Source: CBDIHH01 sp965279095 (GTDB taxonomy: Bacteria; Pseudomonadota; Alphaproteobacteria; Caulobacterales; Caulobacteraceae). Taken from it: a DNA stretch of 64,000 bases. Made by a program: the position numbers and the translations under genes. The stretch lies in NCBI GenBank assembly GCA_965279095.1, contig CBDIHH010000006.1, positions 682,001-746,000 of the forward strand, given 5' to 3'. Of this stretch, positions 49,762 through 58,064 are shown piece after piece; position 1 is the first letter of the stretch; each line of letters begins with the position of its first letter. The notes below the pieces were generated by a model. The model saw nothing but the letters and a program-made list of their open reading frames with translations, was not told the origin of the DNA and did no database searches.

Positions 49762-50760
49762 CTAGAGGGGCTGCGCGGGTTTGCGGGTCGCCTTGAACAC
49801 TTCCCAGCTCGATTCCGGCGGCAAGGCCGCTTCCTCGGGAGTCGAGACATAGGTGAAGGCGGGGTAGTGGGCCTTGGTGTAGTCGCGCAGGCGCTGCGGG
49901 ACCTCTTCATAGCTGAACATCTTCTTGGTCACGCAGCGCAACACCGCCTGGCCAGGCCGCTGCCCCATCATCATCCACGGCAGCCACGCCGCGATGCGGG
50001 TCCAGTGTCCGGTCGAGGCCACGGTCGTGGTCTTCGGATCGAGCAGCTCGTTCAGGCTGCCGTAGGAGGCGAAGAATTCCGTGACGCTGTACATCTCGCC
50101 GCTGGACTCCTGTTTCCAGATCTTGGGATCGAGGGGGTTGGTGCGCACGCCGCGGGAGTCCGCCTGGACGCCGACGAAGTCGCCGTTGACGAACCAGGGC
50201 ATGTTGTAGGGCTTGGGGCCGGTCGTGGCGGGGGTCAGGTAGTCGCCGCCGGACTGGGCCTTGCCGCCGGGCAGGATGCGGGTCTCCAGGGTCGGCACAT
50301 GGGTCATGTTCACCGATCGGTTGTTGATCGGCATAACGTCGCAGACCACGCCGTTATAGGGGTTGGTCCATTTGGTGAGGATTTCGTCGGTGACCAGGTC
50401 CTTGTAGTAGCCCACTTCCTTCCAGGTCTCGCGGTAGGAGCCGTCGGGATTGGCCTTGGTATAGCCCATGCCGAACCCTTCTATGCCGAGCAGAGGCGTG
50501 GTGATCTCGCCCTGTTCGACGCCGAAGACATGGCCGGAATACCAGCCGAGCACGGGTTTCCCCGACAGGTCGTTCTTCAGCTTCATATACAGCCGCAGCT
50601 GTTCGGCCGGGTTGGCGATGGCCTTGCGCAGGTCCGCCTCGGTGTAGCGTCGGGTAGGAGCCGCTTCCGCGGCGGGGGCCGCGGCCATGGCGCCGCCAAG
50701 CATCGCGCCGCCGGCCAGGAAGGCGCGCCGTTGCATCGGGTCGACAGGAGAGGTCGTCAT
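49762..50760 (-). CDS. Tat-exported DUF1838 protein, copy 1
   Basis: The 332-residue protein carries a Tat signal (QRRAFLAGGAMLGGAMAAAPAAEA) and a DUF1838 body: LRLYMKLKNDLSGKPVLGWYSGHVFGVEQGEITTPLLGIEGFG, RETWKEVGYYKDLVTDEILTKWTNPYNGVVCDVMPINNRSVN and WLPWMMMGQRPGQAVLRC. The function of DUF1838 is not known. It is a near-identical sister of the gene at 52042-53031, differing in scattered residues, and follows the second hydrolase-fold gene by 28 bp. Its stop is 63 bp from the amine oxidase start. Confidence 0.88.
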   Translation of the reverse strand: MTTSPVDPMQRRAFLAGGAMLGGAMAAAPAAEAAPTRRYTEADLRKAIANPAEQLRLYMKLKNDLSGKPVLGWYSGHVFGVEQGEITTPLLGIEGFGMGYTKANPDGSYRETWKEVGYYKDLVTDEILTKWTNPYNGVVCDVMPINNRSVNMTHVPTLETRILPGGKAQSGGDYLTPATTGPKPYNMPWFVNGDFVGVQADSRGVRTNPLDPKIWKQESSGEMYSVTEFFASYGSLNELLDPKTTTVASTGHWTRIAAWLPWMMMGQRPGQAVLRCVTKKMFSYEEVPQRLRDYTKAHYPAFTYVSTPEEAALPPESSWEVFKATRKPAQPL

Positions 50761-50788
50761 TGGACGGGTTCCCTAGGTTGACGCGCCG

Positions 50789-52033
50789 CTACCGGCGCAT
50801 GCCGCGGATGGCGGTGTTCACGAGATACGCGTTGTCCCACTTGGGATCGGCATAGCCGAGGCGGACGATCACCAGGTCCTGGGATGGGACGATGTAGACG
50901 GTGCGGTAGCCGCCCCCCATCATCATCCGCACGTCAGGCGCCAGGAAGGGCTCGGACTGGGGCGCATTGGTCTGGCCGAGCCACAATCCCATGCCGAAGG
51001 TCTTGTTCAGCGGCGAGGGGGTGGCCATCGCCTCGACCCAGCCCTTGGGCAGCACCTGGCGGCCGCGCCACTGGCCGTCATCCAGGAACAACTGGCCCGC
51101 CCGCGCGAGATCCCGGGGGGTCGTGCGCATGCAGCACAGCACCCGCGCCGTCCCGCCGGGCCGGTCGAGCTGATAGGTCGCGCCGCGCGCGCCGATCGGC
51201 TTCCACACGCGCTCGGACATGTAGTCCTGGAACGACTTGCCGGTGGATCGCTCGATGATCAGGGCGATCAGCTGGGTGTTGACCTCGGCCACGTCGAAGA
51301 CGGTCCCCGGCTCGATCACCCGGTCCATGGCCAGCGCCGAGCGGGTCACATCGCTGCTGTAGAAGATCTGCGTCTGCTTGTTGCCGTAGACGGTGTAGGT
51401 CGGGAAATTGTGCTCGAGCCCGGTCGCGTTCTGGGCCACCTGACGCACGGTGATCTTGCCGCGAGCGTCTCCGGCCCATTCGGGAATATAGCGGCCAATG
51501 GGGCCGTCGAGTTCGACCTTGCCCTCGGCGACGGCGAAGCCGAGCATCATTGGCGTGAAGGTGCGGGTGATGGCCCTGCTGTTGGTGAGTTCGTCGGCCG
51601 ACACGCCGCGCCAGTAGCGTTCCAGCTGCACCTTGCCCTTGTGGACGACGATCAGGGCGCGGGAGTTATGACCATCGGCCCAGGCCTCCATGGCCTTCAG
51701 GGTGTCCGGGGCGATGCTCGTTCGGCCTTCCTGCGCCGCCGGCAAGAACGGCCCCGGGGCGCCCTCGACGTGGCCATCGGGCCAGTAGAAGGACGCCGGC
51801 GGCTCCATCGCCTGGGTCAGGAAGCTCTCCTGGCGCCACCAGAAGATCGGGTCCGAGGCGATGGGGTCCTTCATCGCCTCTTCCGGGGGGGTGACCGGCG
51901 GCGGCGGGTCGGTCGGCGAGAGCGGGGCGCTGGGCAGACCCATAGGCTGAGCGTCAGCCGCCGCCCCGGCGATCAGCGCGGCGCACAGAGCGACGACGGC
52001 GCTGGCGGTCTTGATGGCGCGGTGCATCGACAT
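50789..52033 (-). CDS. Exported serine-hydrolase-fold protein lacking the SxxK motif, copy 1
   Basis: The 414-residue protein has a signal peptide (to about residue 28) and the beta-lactamase/class C esterase fold as in NylB-like enzymes: ALIVVHKGKVQLERYWRG, LDGPIGRYIPEW, ITVRQVAQNATGLEH, NTQLIALIIERSTGKSFQDYMSERVWKPIGA, WVEAMATPSP and IVPSQDLVIVRLGYAD. The catalytic SxxK motif is replaced by Ala154-Ile-Thr-Arg157 (in NSRAITRTFT), and the YxN-type Tyr position is Val (FDVAEVN). It is thus a likely non-canonical or inactive member. ATG at 52033 is 8 bp after the DUF1838 stop; Met at 52027 is an alternative. Confidence 0.85.
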   Translation of the reverse strand: MSMHRAIKTASAVVALCAALIAGAAADAQPMGLPSAPLSPTDPPPPVTPPEEAMKDPIASDPIFWWRQESFLTQAMEPPASFYWPDGHVEGAPGPFLPAAQEGRTSIAPDTLKAMEAWADGHNSRALIVVHKGKVQLERYWRGVSADELTNSRAITRTFTPMMLGFAVAEGKVELDGPIGRYIPEWAGDARGKITVRQVAQNATGLEHNFPTYTVYGNKQTQIFYSSDVTRSALAMDRVIEPGTVFDVAEVNTQLIALIIERSTGKSFQDYMSERVWKPIGARGATYQLDRPGGTARVLCCMRTTPRDLARAGQLFLDDGQWRGRQVLPKGWVEAMATPSPLNKTFGMGLWLGQTNAPQSEPFLAPDVRMMMGGGYRTVYIVPSQDLVIVRLGYADPKWDNAYLVNTAIRGMRR

Positions 52034-52041
52034 GCCCCGGG

Positions 52042-53031
52042 CTATTGGGCCGGCTTGCGGGTGTGCTTGAACACTTCCCAGCTGGACTCCGGCGGCAGGG
52101 CGGCCTCTTCCGGCGTCGAGGGATAGGTGAAGGCCGGGTAGTTGGCCTTGGTGTAGTCGCGCAGCCGCTGCGGCACTTCCTCGTAGGCGAACATCTTCTT
52201 GGTCACGCAGCGCAGAACAGCCTGACCAGGCCGCTGACCCATCATCATCCACGGCAGCCAGGGGGCGATACGAGTCCAGTGGCCGGTCGAGGCGACCGTG
52301 GTCCGCTTTGGGTCGAGCAGTTCGTTGAGGCTGGCGTAGGAGGCGAAGAACTCGGTGACGCTGTAGGTCTCGCCGCTGGATTCCTGCTTCCAGATCTTGG
52401 GATCGAGGGGGTTGGTGCCGGTGACGCGGGCGTCGGACTCCACGCCGACGAAGTCGCCGCTGACGAACCACGGCAGATTATAAGGCACGGGGCCCTCGAC
52501 CTCGGGGGTCAGGTAGTCCCCGCCCATGCGCACCTTGCCGCCGGGGTAGGCCATCTTCTCGAGCATTGGCGCGTGAGTGAAGTTCACCGATCGGTTGTTG
52601 ATCGGCATCACGTCGCAGACGATACCATTGTAGGGGTTGGTCCACTTCTCGAGGATCTTGTCGGTCTGCAGATCCTTGTAGTAGCCGACCTCCTTCCAGG
52701 TCTCGCGGATCGTCCCGTCGGCGTTGACCTTCAGGTAGCCCACGCCGAAGCCTTCGATCCCCACCAGCGGGGTGGTGATCTCGCCCTGGTTGACGCCGAA
52801 GACGTGGCCCGAATACCAGCCCCAGGTGGGCTTGCCCGACAGGTCGCCCTTCATCTTCATATAGAGCTTCAACTGCTCCTTCGGGTCGGAGATCGCCTTG
52901 GCGAAATCAGCTGAGGTGTAACGCGACGGCGCGGCGGCGCTGGCCGACGGGCTGGCCAAGGCGCCGCCCAGCAGGCTGCCGCCAACCAGAAAGGAGCGCC
53001 GCTGCAGGGGGTAGGGATGGAAGGGCGACAT
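52042..53031 (-). CDS. Tat-exported DUF1838 protein, copy 2
   Basis: The 329-residue protein has a Tat signal (QRRSFLVGGSLLGGALASPSASA) and a DUF1838 body almost matching copy 1 along its length, including WTNPYNGIVCDVMPINNRSVNFTH, DPKIWKQESSGETYSVTEFFASYASLNELLDPKRTT and VLRCVTKKMFAYEEVPQRLRDYTKANYPAFTY. It ends in KHTRKPAQ. The start is the ATG at 53031; the frame upstream lies in the previous gene. Spacing of 40 bp to the preceding hydrolase-fold gene and 8 bp to the next marks one operon. Confidence 0.88.
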   Translation of the reverse strand: MSPFHPYPLQRRSFLVGGSLLGGALASPSASAAAPSRYTSADFAKAISDPKEQLKLYMKMKGDLSGKPTWGWYSGHVFGVNQGEITTPLVGIEGFGVGYLKVNADGTIRETWKEVGYYKDLQTDKILEKWTNPYNGIVCDVMPINNRSVNFTHAPMLEKMAYPGGKVRMGGDYLTPEVEGPVPYNLPWFVSGDFVGVESDARVTGTNPLDPKIWKQESSGETYSVTEFFASYASLNELLDPKRTTVASTGHWTRIAPWLPWMMMGQRPGQAVLRCVTKKMFAYEEVPQRLRDYTKANYPAFTYPSTPEEAALPPESSWEVFKHTRKPAQ

Positions 53032-53071
53032 GGGTGTTCCTCGCGGTTTGAAGGGAGGCGTCAGGACGCGA

Positions 53072-54382
53072 TCAGCGCCGCAGGCCCCGGATGGCGGTGT
53101 TGACGAGATAGGCGTTGTCCCACTTGGGATCGGCGTAGCCGAGGCGCAGGATGACCAGATCCTTCGACGGCACGATGTAGAGCTCGCGGTAGCCGCCGCC
53201 CTCCATGAAGGCGACGTCAGGGGCCACGAAGGGCTCCGATTGCGGCACCGAGCCGGGCTTGTCCTCAAAGTAGGATCGCAGGGGATTGAAGGGTGTTCCC
53301 AGCCACAGGCCGAGGCCGAAGTTGGGGTTACGGGCCGACGGCGTGCGCATGGTCTTCACCCAGCCCGCCGGCAGGACCTGGCGGCCATTCCACTTGCCAT
53401 CCTGCACGAACAGCTGGCCGAGCCGGGCCAGGTCGCGGGGGGTGGCGCGCATGCAGCACAGGGTGCGGGCGACGCCGCCGGGGCGGTCGAGCTGATAGGT
53501 GGCGCGGCTGGCCCCGATGGGGGCCCAGACCTTCTCGGACAGATACTGGGTGAACGGCTTGCCGGTGGCGCGCTCGATGACCATCGAGACGATCTGGGTG
53601 TTGGCGTCGGCGACCTCGAACTTGGTCCCCGGCGCGATCGCGGCGTCCAGGCGGAACACCGCCTTCTCGACTTCGCCGGCGTAGAACACCCCGATCTTCT
53701 TGTTGCCGTAGACCTCGTCGTCGTTTCCCTCGTGCTCGATACCCGACACGTGCTGAGCCACCTGGCGAACGGTGATCCTGCCTTGCGGCTTGTCCGCCCA
53801 TTCGGCCAGGTAGCGGCCGATCGGCGCATCGAGATCAACCTTGCCGTCCGCGACGGCGAAGCCGAGCATCATCGGCGTGAAGGTGCGGGTGATCGCGCGG
53901 CCGTTGGTGATCTCGTCGGCCGACACCCCGCGCCAGTAGCGCTCCAGCTGCACCTTGCCCCTGTGGATGACGATAAGGGCGCGCGAACTGTGGCCGTCGG
54001 CCCAGGTCTCCATCGCCTTGAGCGCTTCGGGCGAGACGGTCGTGCGTCCGGCGGGGGCCTGCGGCAGGAAGGGCTGCGGCGCGGCGGCGCCGGCGACCTC
54101 GGCGTTGGGCCAATAGAAGGACGGCGGCGGCTCATAGCCCTGGGTGCGGAAGCTCTCCCGGCGCCACCAGAACACCGGATCGGCGGCCAGCGGGTCCTTC
54201 ATCGCCTGTTCGGGCGGCGTGACGGGGGGCGGCGGCTTGGCCGGCTGCGCCAGGACGGCGGAGGACGACAATCCGGCCACGGCGACGGCGATGGTCAGGG
54301 CTATCGCGCGCGCCGCGGCGACCCTCGCGGCAAGGGCCGCCAACCCGAGGGCTTGACGCCCGGAGATGATGTTTTCAGTCAT
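53072..54382 (-). CDS. Exported serine-hydrolase-fold protein lacking the SxxK motif, copy 2
   Basis: This 436-residue protein is the sister of the gene at 50789-52033 and shares the order of segments: VTPPEQAMKDPLAADPVFWWRRESF, ALIVIHRGKVQLERYWRGVSADEITN, LDAPIGRYLAEW, ITVRQVAQHVSGIEH, NTQIVSMVIERATGKPFTQYLSEKVWAPIGA and IVPSKDLVILRLGYADP. The same catalytic loss is seen: Ala163-Ile-Thr-Arg166 (GRAITRTFT) in place of SxxK, and FEVADAN in place of the YxN loop. The N-terminus carries a long Ala-rich membrane/signal segment (to about residue 46). It sits 34 bp after the first DUF1838 gene. Confidence 0.85.
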   Translation of the reverse strand: MTENIISGRQALGLAALAARVAAARAIALTIAVAVAGLSSSAVLAQPAKPPPPVTPPEQAMKDPLAADPVFWWRRESFRTQGYEPPPSFYWPNAEVAGAAAPQPFLPQAPAGRTTVSPEALKAMETWADGHSSRALIVIHRGKVQLERYWRGVSADEITNGRAITRTFTPMMLGFAVADGKVDLDAPIGRYLAEWADKPQGRITVRQVAQHVSGIEHEGNDDEVYGNKKIGVFYAGEVEKAVFRLDAAIAPGTKFEVADANTQIVSMVIERATGKPFTQYLSEKVWAPIGASRATYQLDRPGGVARTLCCMRATPRDLARLGQLFVQDGKWNGRQVLPAGWVKTMRTPSARNPNFGLGLWLGTPFNPLRSYFEDKPGSVPQSEPFVAPDVAFMEGGGYRELYIVPSKDLVILRLGYADPKWDNAYLVNTAIRGLRR

Positions 54383-54416
54383 TCCATCTCCTTGATGGGG
54401 CGTGTCGACGCCTGGC

Positions 54417-55274
54417 TCAGGCGTGAGGGGCCGTAAGCTGGCCGGGCTTCACCTTCTCGGCGCGGTCGCGGTAGTCCCGCGGCAGTTCGTCGAAGGTCTT
54501 CAGCTTGCGGCCGGAGGCGTGCCAGACCAGATGGCCCGGCTCGTCCGCCATGTTCATCCAGCCCATGAAGGGGGTCAGGGTGGTGGAGCTGAAGCGGGCG
54601 TCCATGTCGCGCACCTTGGGATCGAAGAAGGCGCGCGCGTCGCCGAAGGTGGACTGCGCCTCCATGCCCGGCTGCAGCTTGCCGTAGCCGCCGCGGTCGC
54701 CGATGCGCAGGATCATGTCGCCGGTGACGATCCACTGGAACGAGCCGATGGGATTGCTGGGGTCGGGGGGCGCGCTGCCCTGCGGTGAGATCTCGGTCGG
54801 CCCATGGCTGCCAAGCGGCCGCGGCGGCGCGCCGTCGGCGGGAAAGTAGCTGTCGCCGTTCATCAGGTTGGGGCGGAGGTCATTGGTCTTGCCGGTGAGC
54901 GGGTTGGCGAAGGTGTCCAGCCACTGGCCGGTCTTCAGGTCGCGGAAGAAGGTCAGGGTGCGCGCCGACATCTCGGCGTCGCCCCCCGCCTTGGGCCGAG
55001 CCCAGTAGGTCTCGCTGCCCTCGAACCGGAACAGGGGCACCGGCCGGGTGCGTTCGCGCACCGCATAGATGGTGCCGATATACCACCAGGGCGCCGGCCG
55101 CCCGTCGGCATAGGCCTCCAGCTTGACCTGGCCGAGGCTGGTCTTGCGCGGATCGTAGTCGCTCTTGGCGAACGAAGGGGGAGCCGACAGGACGGCGCCG
55201 GCGACAGCGCCCGTCCCCAGCATCCAACGGCGGGTGAACCCGATTTCTTCCAACGGCCAGCTCCCTGAAGTCAT
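54417..55274 (-). CDS. Tat-exported DUF1838 protein, diverged copy 3
   Basis: The 285-residue protein has a Tat signal (TRRWMLGTGAVAGAVLSAPPSFA) and a shorter, diverged DUF1838 body: VKLEAYADGRPAPWWYIGTIYAVRERTRPVPLFRFEGSETYW, LTFFRDLKTGQWLDTFANPLTGKTNDLRPN, DARFSSTTLTPFMGWMNM. It lies between the TonB receptor (55 bp) and the first hydrolase-fold gene (34 bp). It is clearly not a recent duplicate of the other two, so the cluster had two DUF1838 lineages before the tandem duplication. Confidence 0.82.
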   Translation of the reverse strand: MTSGSWPLEEIGFTRRWMLGTGAVAGAVLSAPPSFAKSDYDPRKTSLGQVKLEAYADGRPAPWWYIGTIYAVRERTRPVPLFRFEGSETYWARPKAGGDAEMSARTLTFFRDLKTGQWLDTFANPLTGKTNDLRPNLMNGDSYFPADGAPPRPLGSHGPTEISPQGSAPPDPSNPIGSFQWIVTGDMILRIGDRGGYGKLQPGMEAQSTFGDARAFFDPKVRDMDARFSSTTLTPFMGWMNMADEPGHLVWHASGRKLKTFDELPRDYRDRAEKVKPGQLTAPHA

Positions 55275-55329
55275 TTTAGGTCAACGTTACACGGACGGGC
55301 CATTATGGCCCGTCCGCGCCTGTCGTCGA

Positions 55330-57621
55330 TCAGTAGTTGAAGCGGCCGGTCAGGCCGATCGTGCGCCGGGCGCCCAGACTGGGCGCATACTGGCTTTCGG
55401 TCGCCGAGAAGATGGCCTGGGTTGCGGTCACATACTTCTCGTCGAAGATGTTCTTGGCCCACAGTTGGATCTCATAGCGGCCGTCCTGCATGGTCACGCC
55501 CGTGGAGGCGTTGGCGACCGGGCGGGCAGGCAGGTAGGTGAGGCCCATCTCGTCGGTGAACTGCTTGGACTGGTAACCGAAGTCCGCCCGCACGAAGCCT
55601 TTGACCGAGTCGCTGAATTCCCGATCGTAGCTGCCGCCCACGGTGAACTGCAGGTCCGGGGAGCGGGGCAGGTTGTTGCCGCCCGCCCGGCCGTCGACGG
55701 GGCAGGTCGTGCTGCCGACGCACAGGCCGAGGTCCTTGAACCGCTGCGAGACATAGGCGTCCTTGAAGCGGGCGCGCTGGTAGGACAGGGAGCCGTTCAC
55801 GGTCAGACCGCCGCCGACCACATAGTCGACCTCGAGTTCCCCGCCGGGAACCGTCACCCCGGCGCCGTTACCGATCAGAGCCGGGGCGATGACGCCCGCG
55901 GGCACCCCGAGCACCGCCACATTGGTCTGGATGCCGATCCAGTCGATATAGAACAGGGCGGCGTTCAGGCGCAGACGGCGGTCCAGGAAAGTGTTCTTGG
56001 TCCCGATTTCATAGGTCCAGTTGGTGTCGGGATCGTAGGCGCGCTGGCTTTCGATGAAGACGGTGTTGTTGAAGCCCCCGGACTTCACCCCCCGCGCGGC
56101 GGAGACATAGATCAGGCTGTTGGGCGTGACCTTGTAGTCGACGCTGACCCGGGGCGTGAAATATTTGAAGGTCTTCTGGAAGAGCAGGGTGGTCGTCTTG
56201 GGCGACGGCCGCACCGACTTGTCTTCCTCGGTGTAGCGGCCCTGCAGGTCGATGCTGGCCCGATTGTCCAGGAACCGGTAGGTGACCTGGCCGAAGACCG
56301 CGTCGATCTCGGTGCGCGGCAAGGCGCCGTTGGTCAGGAACAGGGTCAGGATCGGCGTCTGCGCGGCCAGCGGAAGGCCGTTCACCGCATAGTAGCGCAG
56401 CGAGAAGTTATCCACGTCGCGCTGCAGCTGGTGGTAGTAGCCGCCGGTCAGCGACAGAGGGCCGGACGCATAGCGCAGGCGCACTTCGTCGGAGTTCATC
56501 TCCGTCGAGCCGGCCGGCGTCTTGTAGTAGGTGTTGACGAAGGCCGCGCCCTGACGGACCCCGATGCTGGGGGAGCTGTCGGCGTTGTAGAGGGAGTCGA
56601 CGTCGGCGCGCAGTTGGCCGTGCAGATACGACAGCGTCAGATCGGGCGTGATCTTATAGTCCGCGGCGGCCCGGAAGATGTGGCTGCTGAGGGTGAACCC
56701 GTAGCCCCTGGGGTCGATCTCGCCTTCCCTATATGTCAGTTCGCCGCAATACAGCCGGAAGTTTCCGCTCGGCAGCCGCCCGCCGCAGTTCAGGGCGCCG
56801 TCGGTGGCCTGCAGCCGGTAGTTGCTGGAATTTTCGTTTATCGCGTTGAACTTGTAGTACGAGAGGTTGATCTCGAGCTGTTCGATCGGCCTGGCCCGGA
56901 TCTGGGCGAAGAAGTTGCTCTTCTCATAGCCCCCGAGGCGGCCGGTCGAGGCCTTGTCGCCGTAGTCGCGATTGGCCAGCGGGCTGGGATTTTTGACCGA
57001 GCCGTCGAACTCGGAATAGCCGGCGCCGATGCGGGCCGTCAGCTTGTCGCCGATGATGGGGCCAGACACGGTCGCCGAGACATCGCGGCGATCGTAAGTG
57101 CCGATGGTGGCGTAGGCCCGGGCGGTGAAGGCGTCCGTCGGCGTCCGCGGGATATAGTTGATGGCGCCGGCGAAGGCGCTGCGGCCGTAAAGAGCGCTTT
57201 GCGGGCCCTTGACCACTTCCACCCGCTCCAGGTCGAGAACGCCCAGGTCGGCGACGTATTGGCGCGGCAGGTAGATGCCGTCGAAGAAGGTCGAGACGTT
57301 CTGGTCGGCGGCGTCGTTACGCAACTGCGTGGTGCCGCGGACGACGGCGTTGGCGTAGGCGGCGGTCGAATAGCCTTCGAACGTCAAGCCAGGCGTCAGG
57401 CGCGACAGATCGGTCAGGTTCTCGATGTTCTGCCGGGCGATGGCGGCGGAGGAGAAGGCGGCCACGCTGACCGGCGCGTCCTGGAGCTTCTCCTCGGTGC
57501 GCCGGGCGGTGACGATTACCTCTTCGAGTTGTTGCGCGGCGGCCGGGGCGACATCGAGCGCGCAGGCGATCAAGGCTGCGGCCGACGCGCCGGCAAACTG
57601 GATAAGTCGACGATTGAACAT
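55330..57621 (-). CDS. TonB-dependent outer-membrane receptor
   Basis: The 763-residue protein has a signal peptide (to AAAQ near residue 29), a TonB box/plug start (EEVIVTARRTEEKLQDAPVSVAAFS), the plug domain with IENLTDLSRLTPGLTF, VVRGTTQLRND and ERVEVVKGPQSALYGRSAFAGAINYI, and a 22-strand-type barrel ending GLTGRFNY with the C-terminal aromatic residue of outer-membrane proteins. It would bring a bulky or scarce substrate into the periplasm at the cost of proton motive force. It leads the DUF1838/hydrolase/amine oxidase cluster, so it probably imports the substrate of those proteins. Confidence 0.95.
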   Translation of the reverse strand: MFNRRLIQFAGASAAALIACALDVAPAAAQQLEEVIVTARRTEEKLQDAPVSVAAFSSAAIARQNIENLTDLSRLTPGLTFEGYSTAAYANAVVRGTTQLRNDAADQNVSTFFDGIYLPRQYVADLGVLDLERVEVVKGPQSALYGRSAFAGAINYIPRTPTDAFTARAYATIGTYDRRDVSATVSGPIIGDKLTARIGAGYSEFDGSVKNPSPLANRDYGDKASTGRLGGYEKSNFFAQIRARPIEQLEINLSYYKFNAINENSSNYRLQATDGALNCGGRLPSGNFRLYCGELTYREGEIDPRGYGFTLSSHIFRAAADYKITPDLTLSYLHGQLRADVDSLYNADSSPSIGVRQGAAFVNTYYKTPAGSTEMNSDEVRLRYASGPLSLTGGYYHQLQRDVDNFSLRYYAVNGLPLAAQTPILTLFLTNGALPRTEIDAVFGQVTYRFLDNRASIDLQGRYTEEDKSVRPSPKTTTLLFQKTFKYFTPRVSVDYKVTPNSLIYVSAARGVKSGGFNNTVFIESQRAYDPDTNWTYEIGTKNTFLDRRLRLNAALFYIDWIGIQTNVAVLGVPAGVIAPALIGNGAGVTVPGGELEVDYVVGGGLTVNGSLSYQRARFKDAYVSQRFKDLGLCVGSTTCPVDGRAGGNNLPRSPDLQFTVGGSYDREFSDSVKGFVRADFGYQSKQFTDEMGLTYLPARPVANASTGVTMQDGRYEIQLWAKNIFDEKYVTATQAIFSATESQYAPSLGARRTIGLTGRFNY

Positions 57622-57698
57622 GGTATCCCCCTTACTACTGTGAGGCCGACGGCCCCTTGAAATGCTGCGGTTGGGTCGTGTGGTGGGATCTCCAACCT

Positions 57699-57713
57699 GT
57701 CCTGAACCAGGAC
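57699..57713. promoter_or_regulatory. Perfect dyad upstream of the TonB receptor gene
   Basis: GTCCTG-AAC-CAGGAC is a perfect 6-3-6 inverted repeat, 78 bp upstream of the receptor start. Candidate operator; the binding protein is unknown. Confidence 0.45.
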
Positions 57714-57784
57714 AAGCTCATGCGGCCCCACTTGCCTTCATGGTGCCTTGCGCTTGCCGGCCCGGTAGTTTGAAACGCCAATAG

Positions 57785-57801
57785 CGTCCGCTCAGCGGAC
57801 G
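57785..57801. promoter_or_regulatory. Perfect 17-bp dyad in the control region
   Basis: CGTCCGCT-C-AGCGGACG is an exact 8-1-8 inverted repeat about 165 bp upstream of the receptor gene. It could be an operator or, less likely, a factor-dependent terminator. Upstream of it the region 57840-57895 is AT-rich (several runs such as TTTTAAAAAA and TATAAA), so promoters of both divergent genes probably lie there; no clear -35/-10 pair was found. Confidence 0.45.
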
Positions 57802-57910
57802 TCCATGCCGGCGCCGCGGCGCCCGCTGAAACCTGGCGCCGTCAGCGCTACTTTTAAAAAAGGCCATATAAAGCAGATATTTAACCGACTCGATTCTCGG
57901 CAGGGGGGCG

Positions 57911-57932
57911 TTCTTATGTTCTTCCTATGTTC
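57911..57932 (+). promoter_or_regulatory. Tandem 11-bp repeat, possible LytTR site
   Basis: TTCTTATGTTC is followed immediately by TTCCTATGTTC, a one-mismatch direct repeat with an 11-bp period, one helical turn. LytTR proteins bind imperfect direct repeats, and the LytTR gene starts 133 bp downstream, so autoregulation or control of the cluster is possible. The match to published LytTR consensus sites was not tested. Confidence 0.35.
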
Positions 57933-58064
57933 ACGTTTTGAGGCTGTGGTTCTTCATGAACGGGGATTGGCGCCCGCCCGATCGCATCAAAATCGTTTCA
58001 TGCACGGGGGGCCTTGTCCTAAAAGCCGGAGGGGGCGATTTCAGTCGGCAGGTTGAGGGGGACG

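Noticed and set aside
52034..52471. Longer N-terminus of the first hydrolase-fold protein
   Set aside because: The extension is the out-of-frame translation of the preceding DUF1838 gene; the signal peptide starts at 52033.
55165..57660. Long plus-strand frame opposite the TonB receptor
   Set aside because: Antisense shadow of a well-supported receptor gene, without a recognisable domain or ribosome site.
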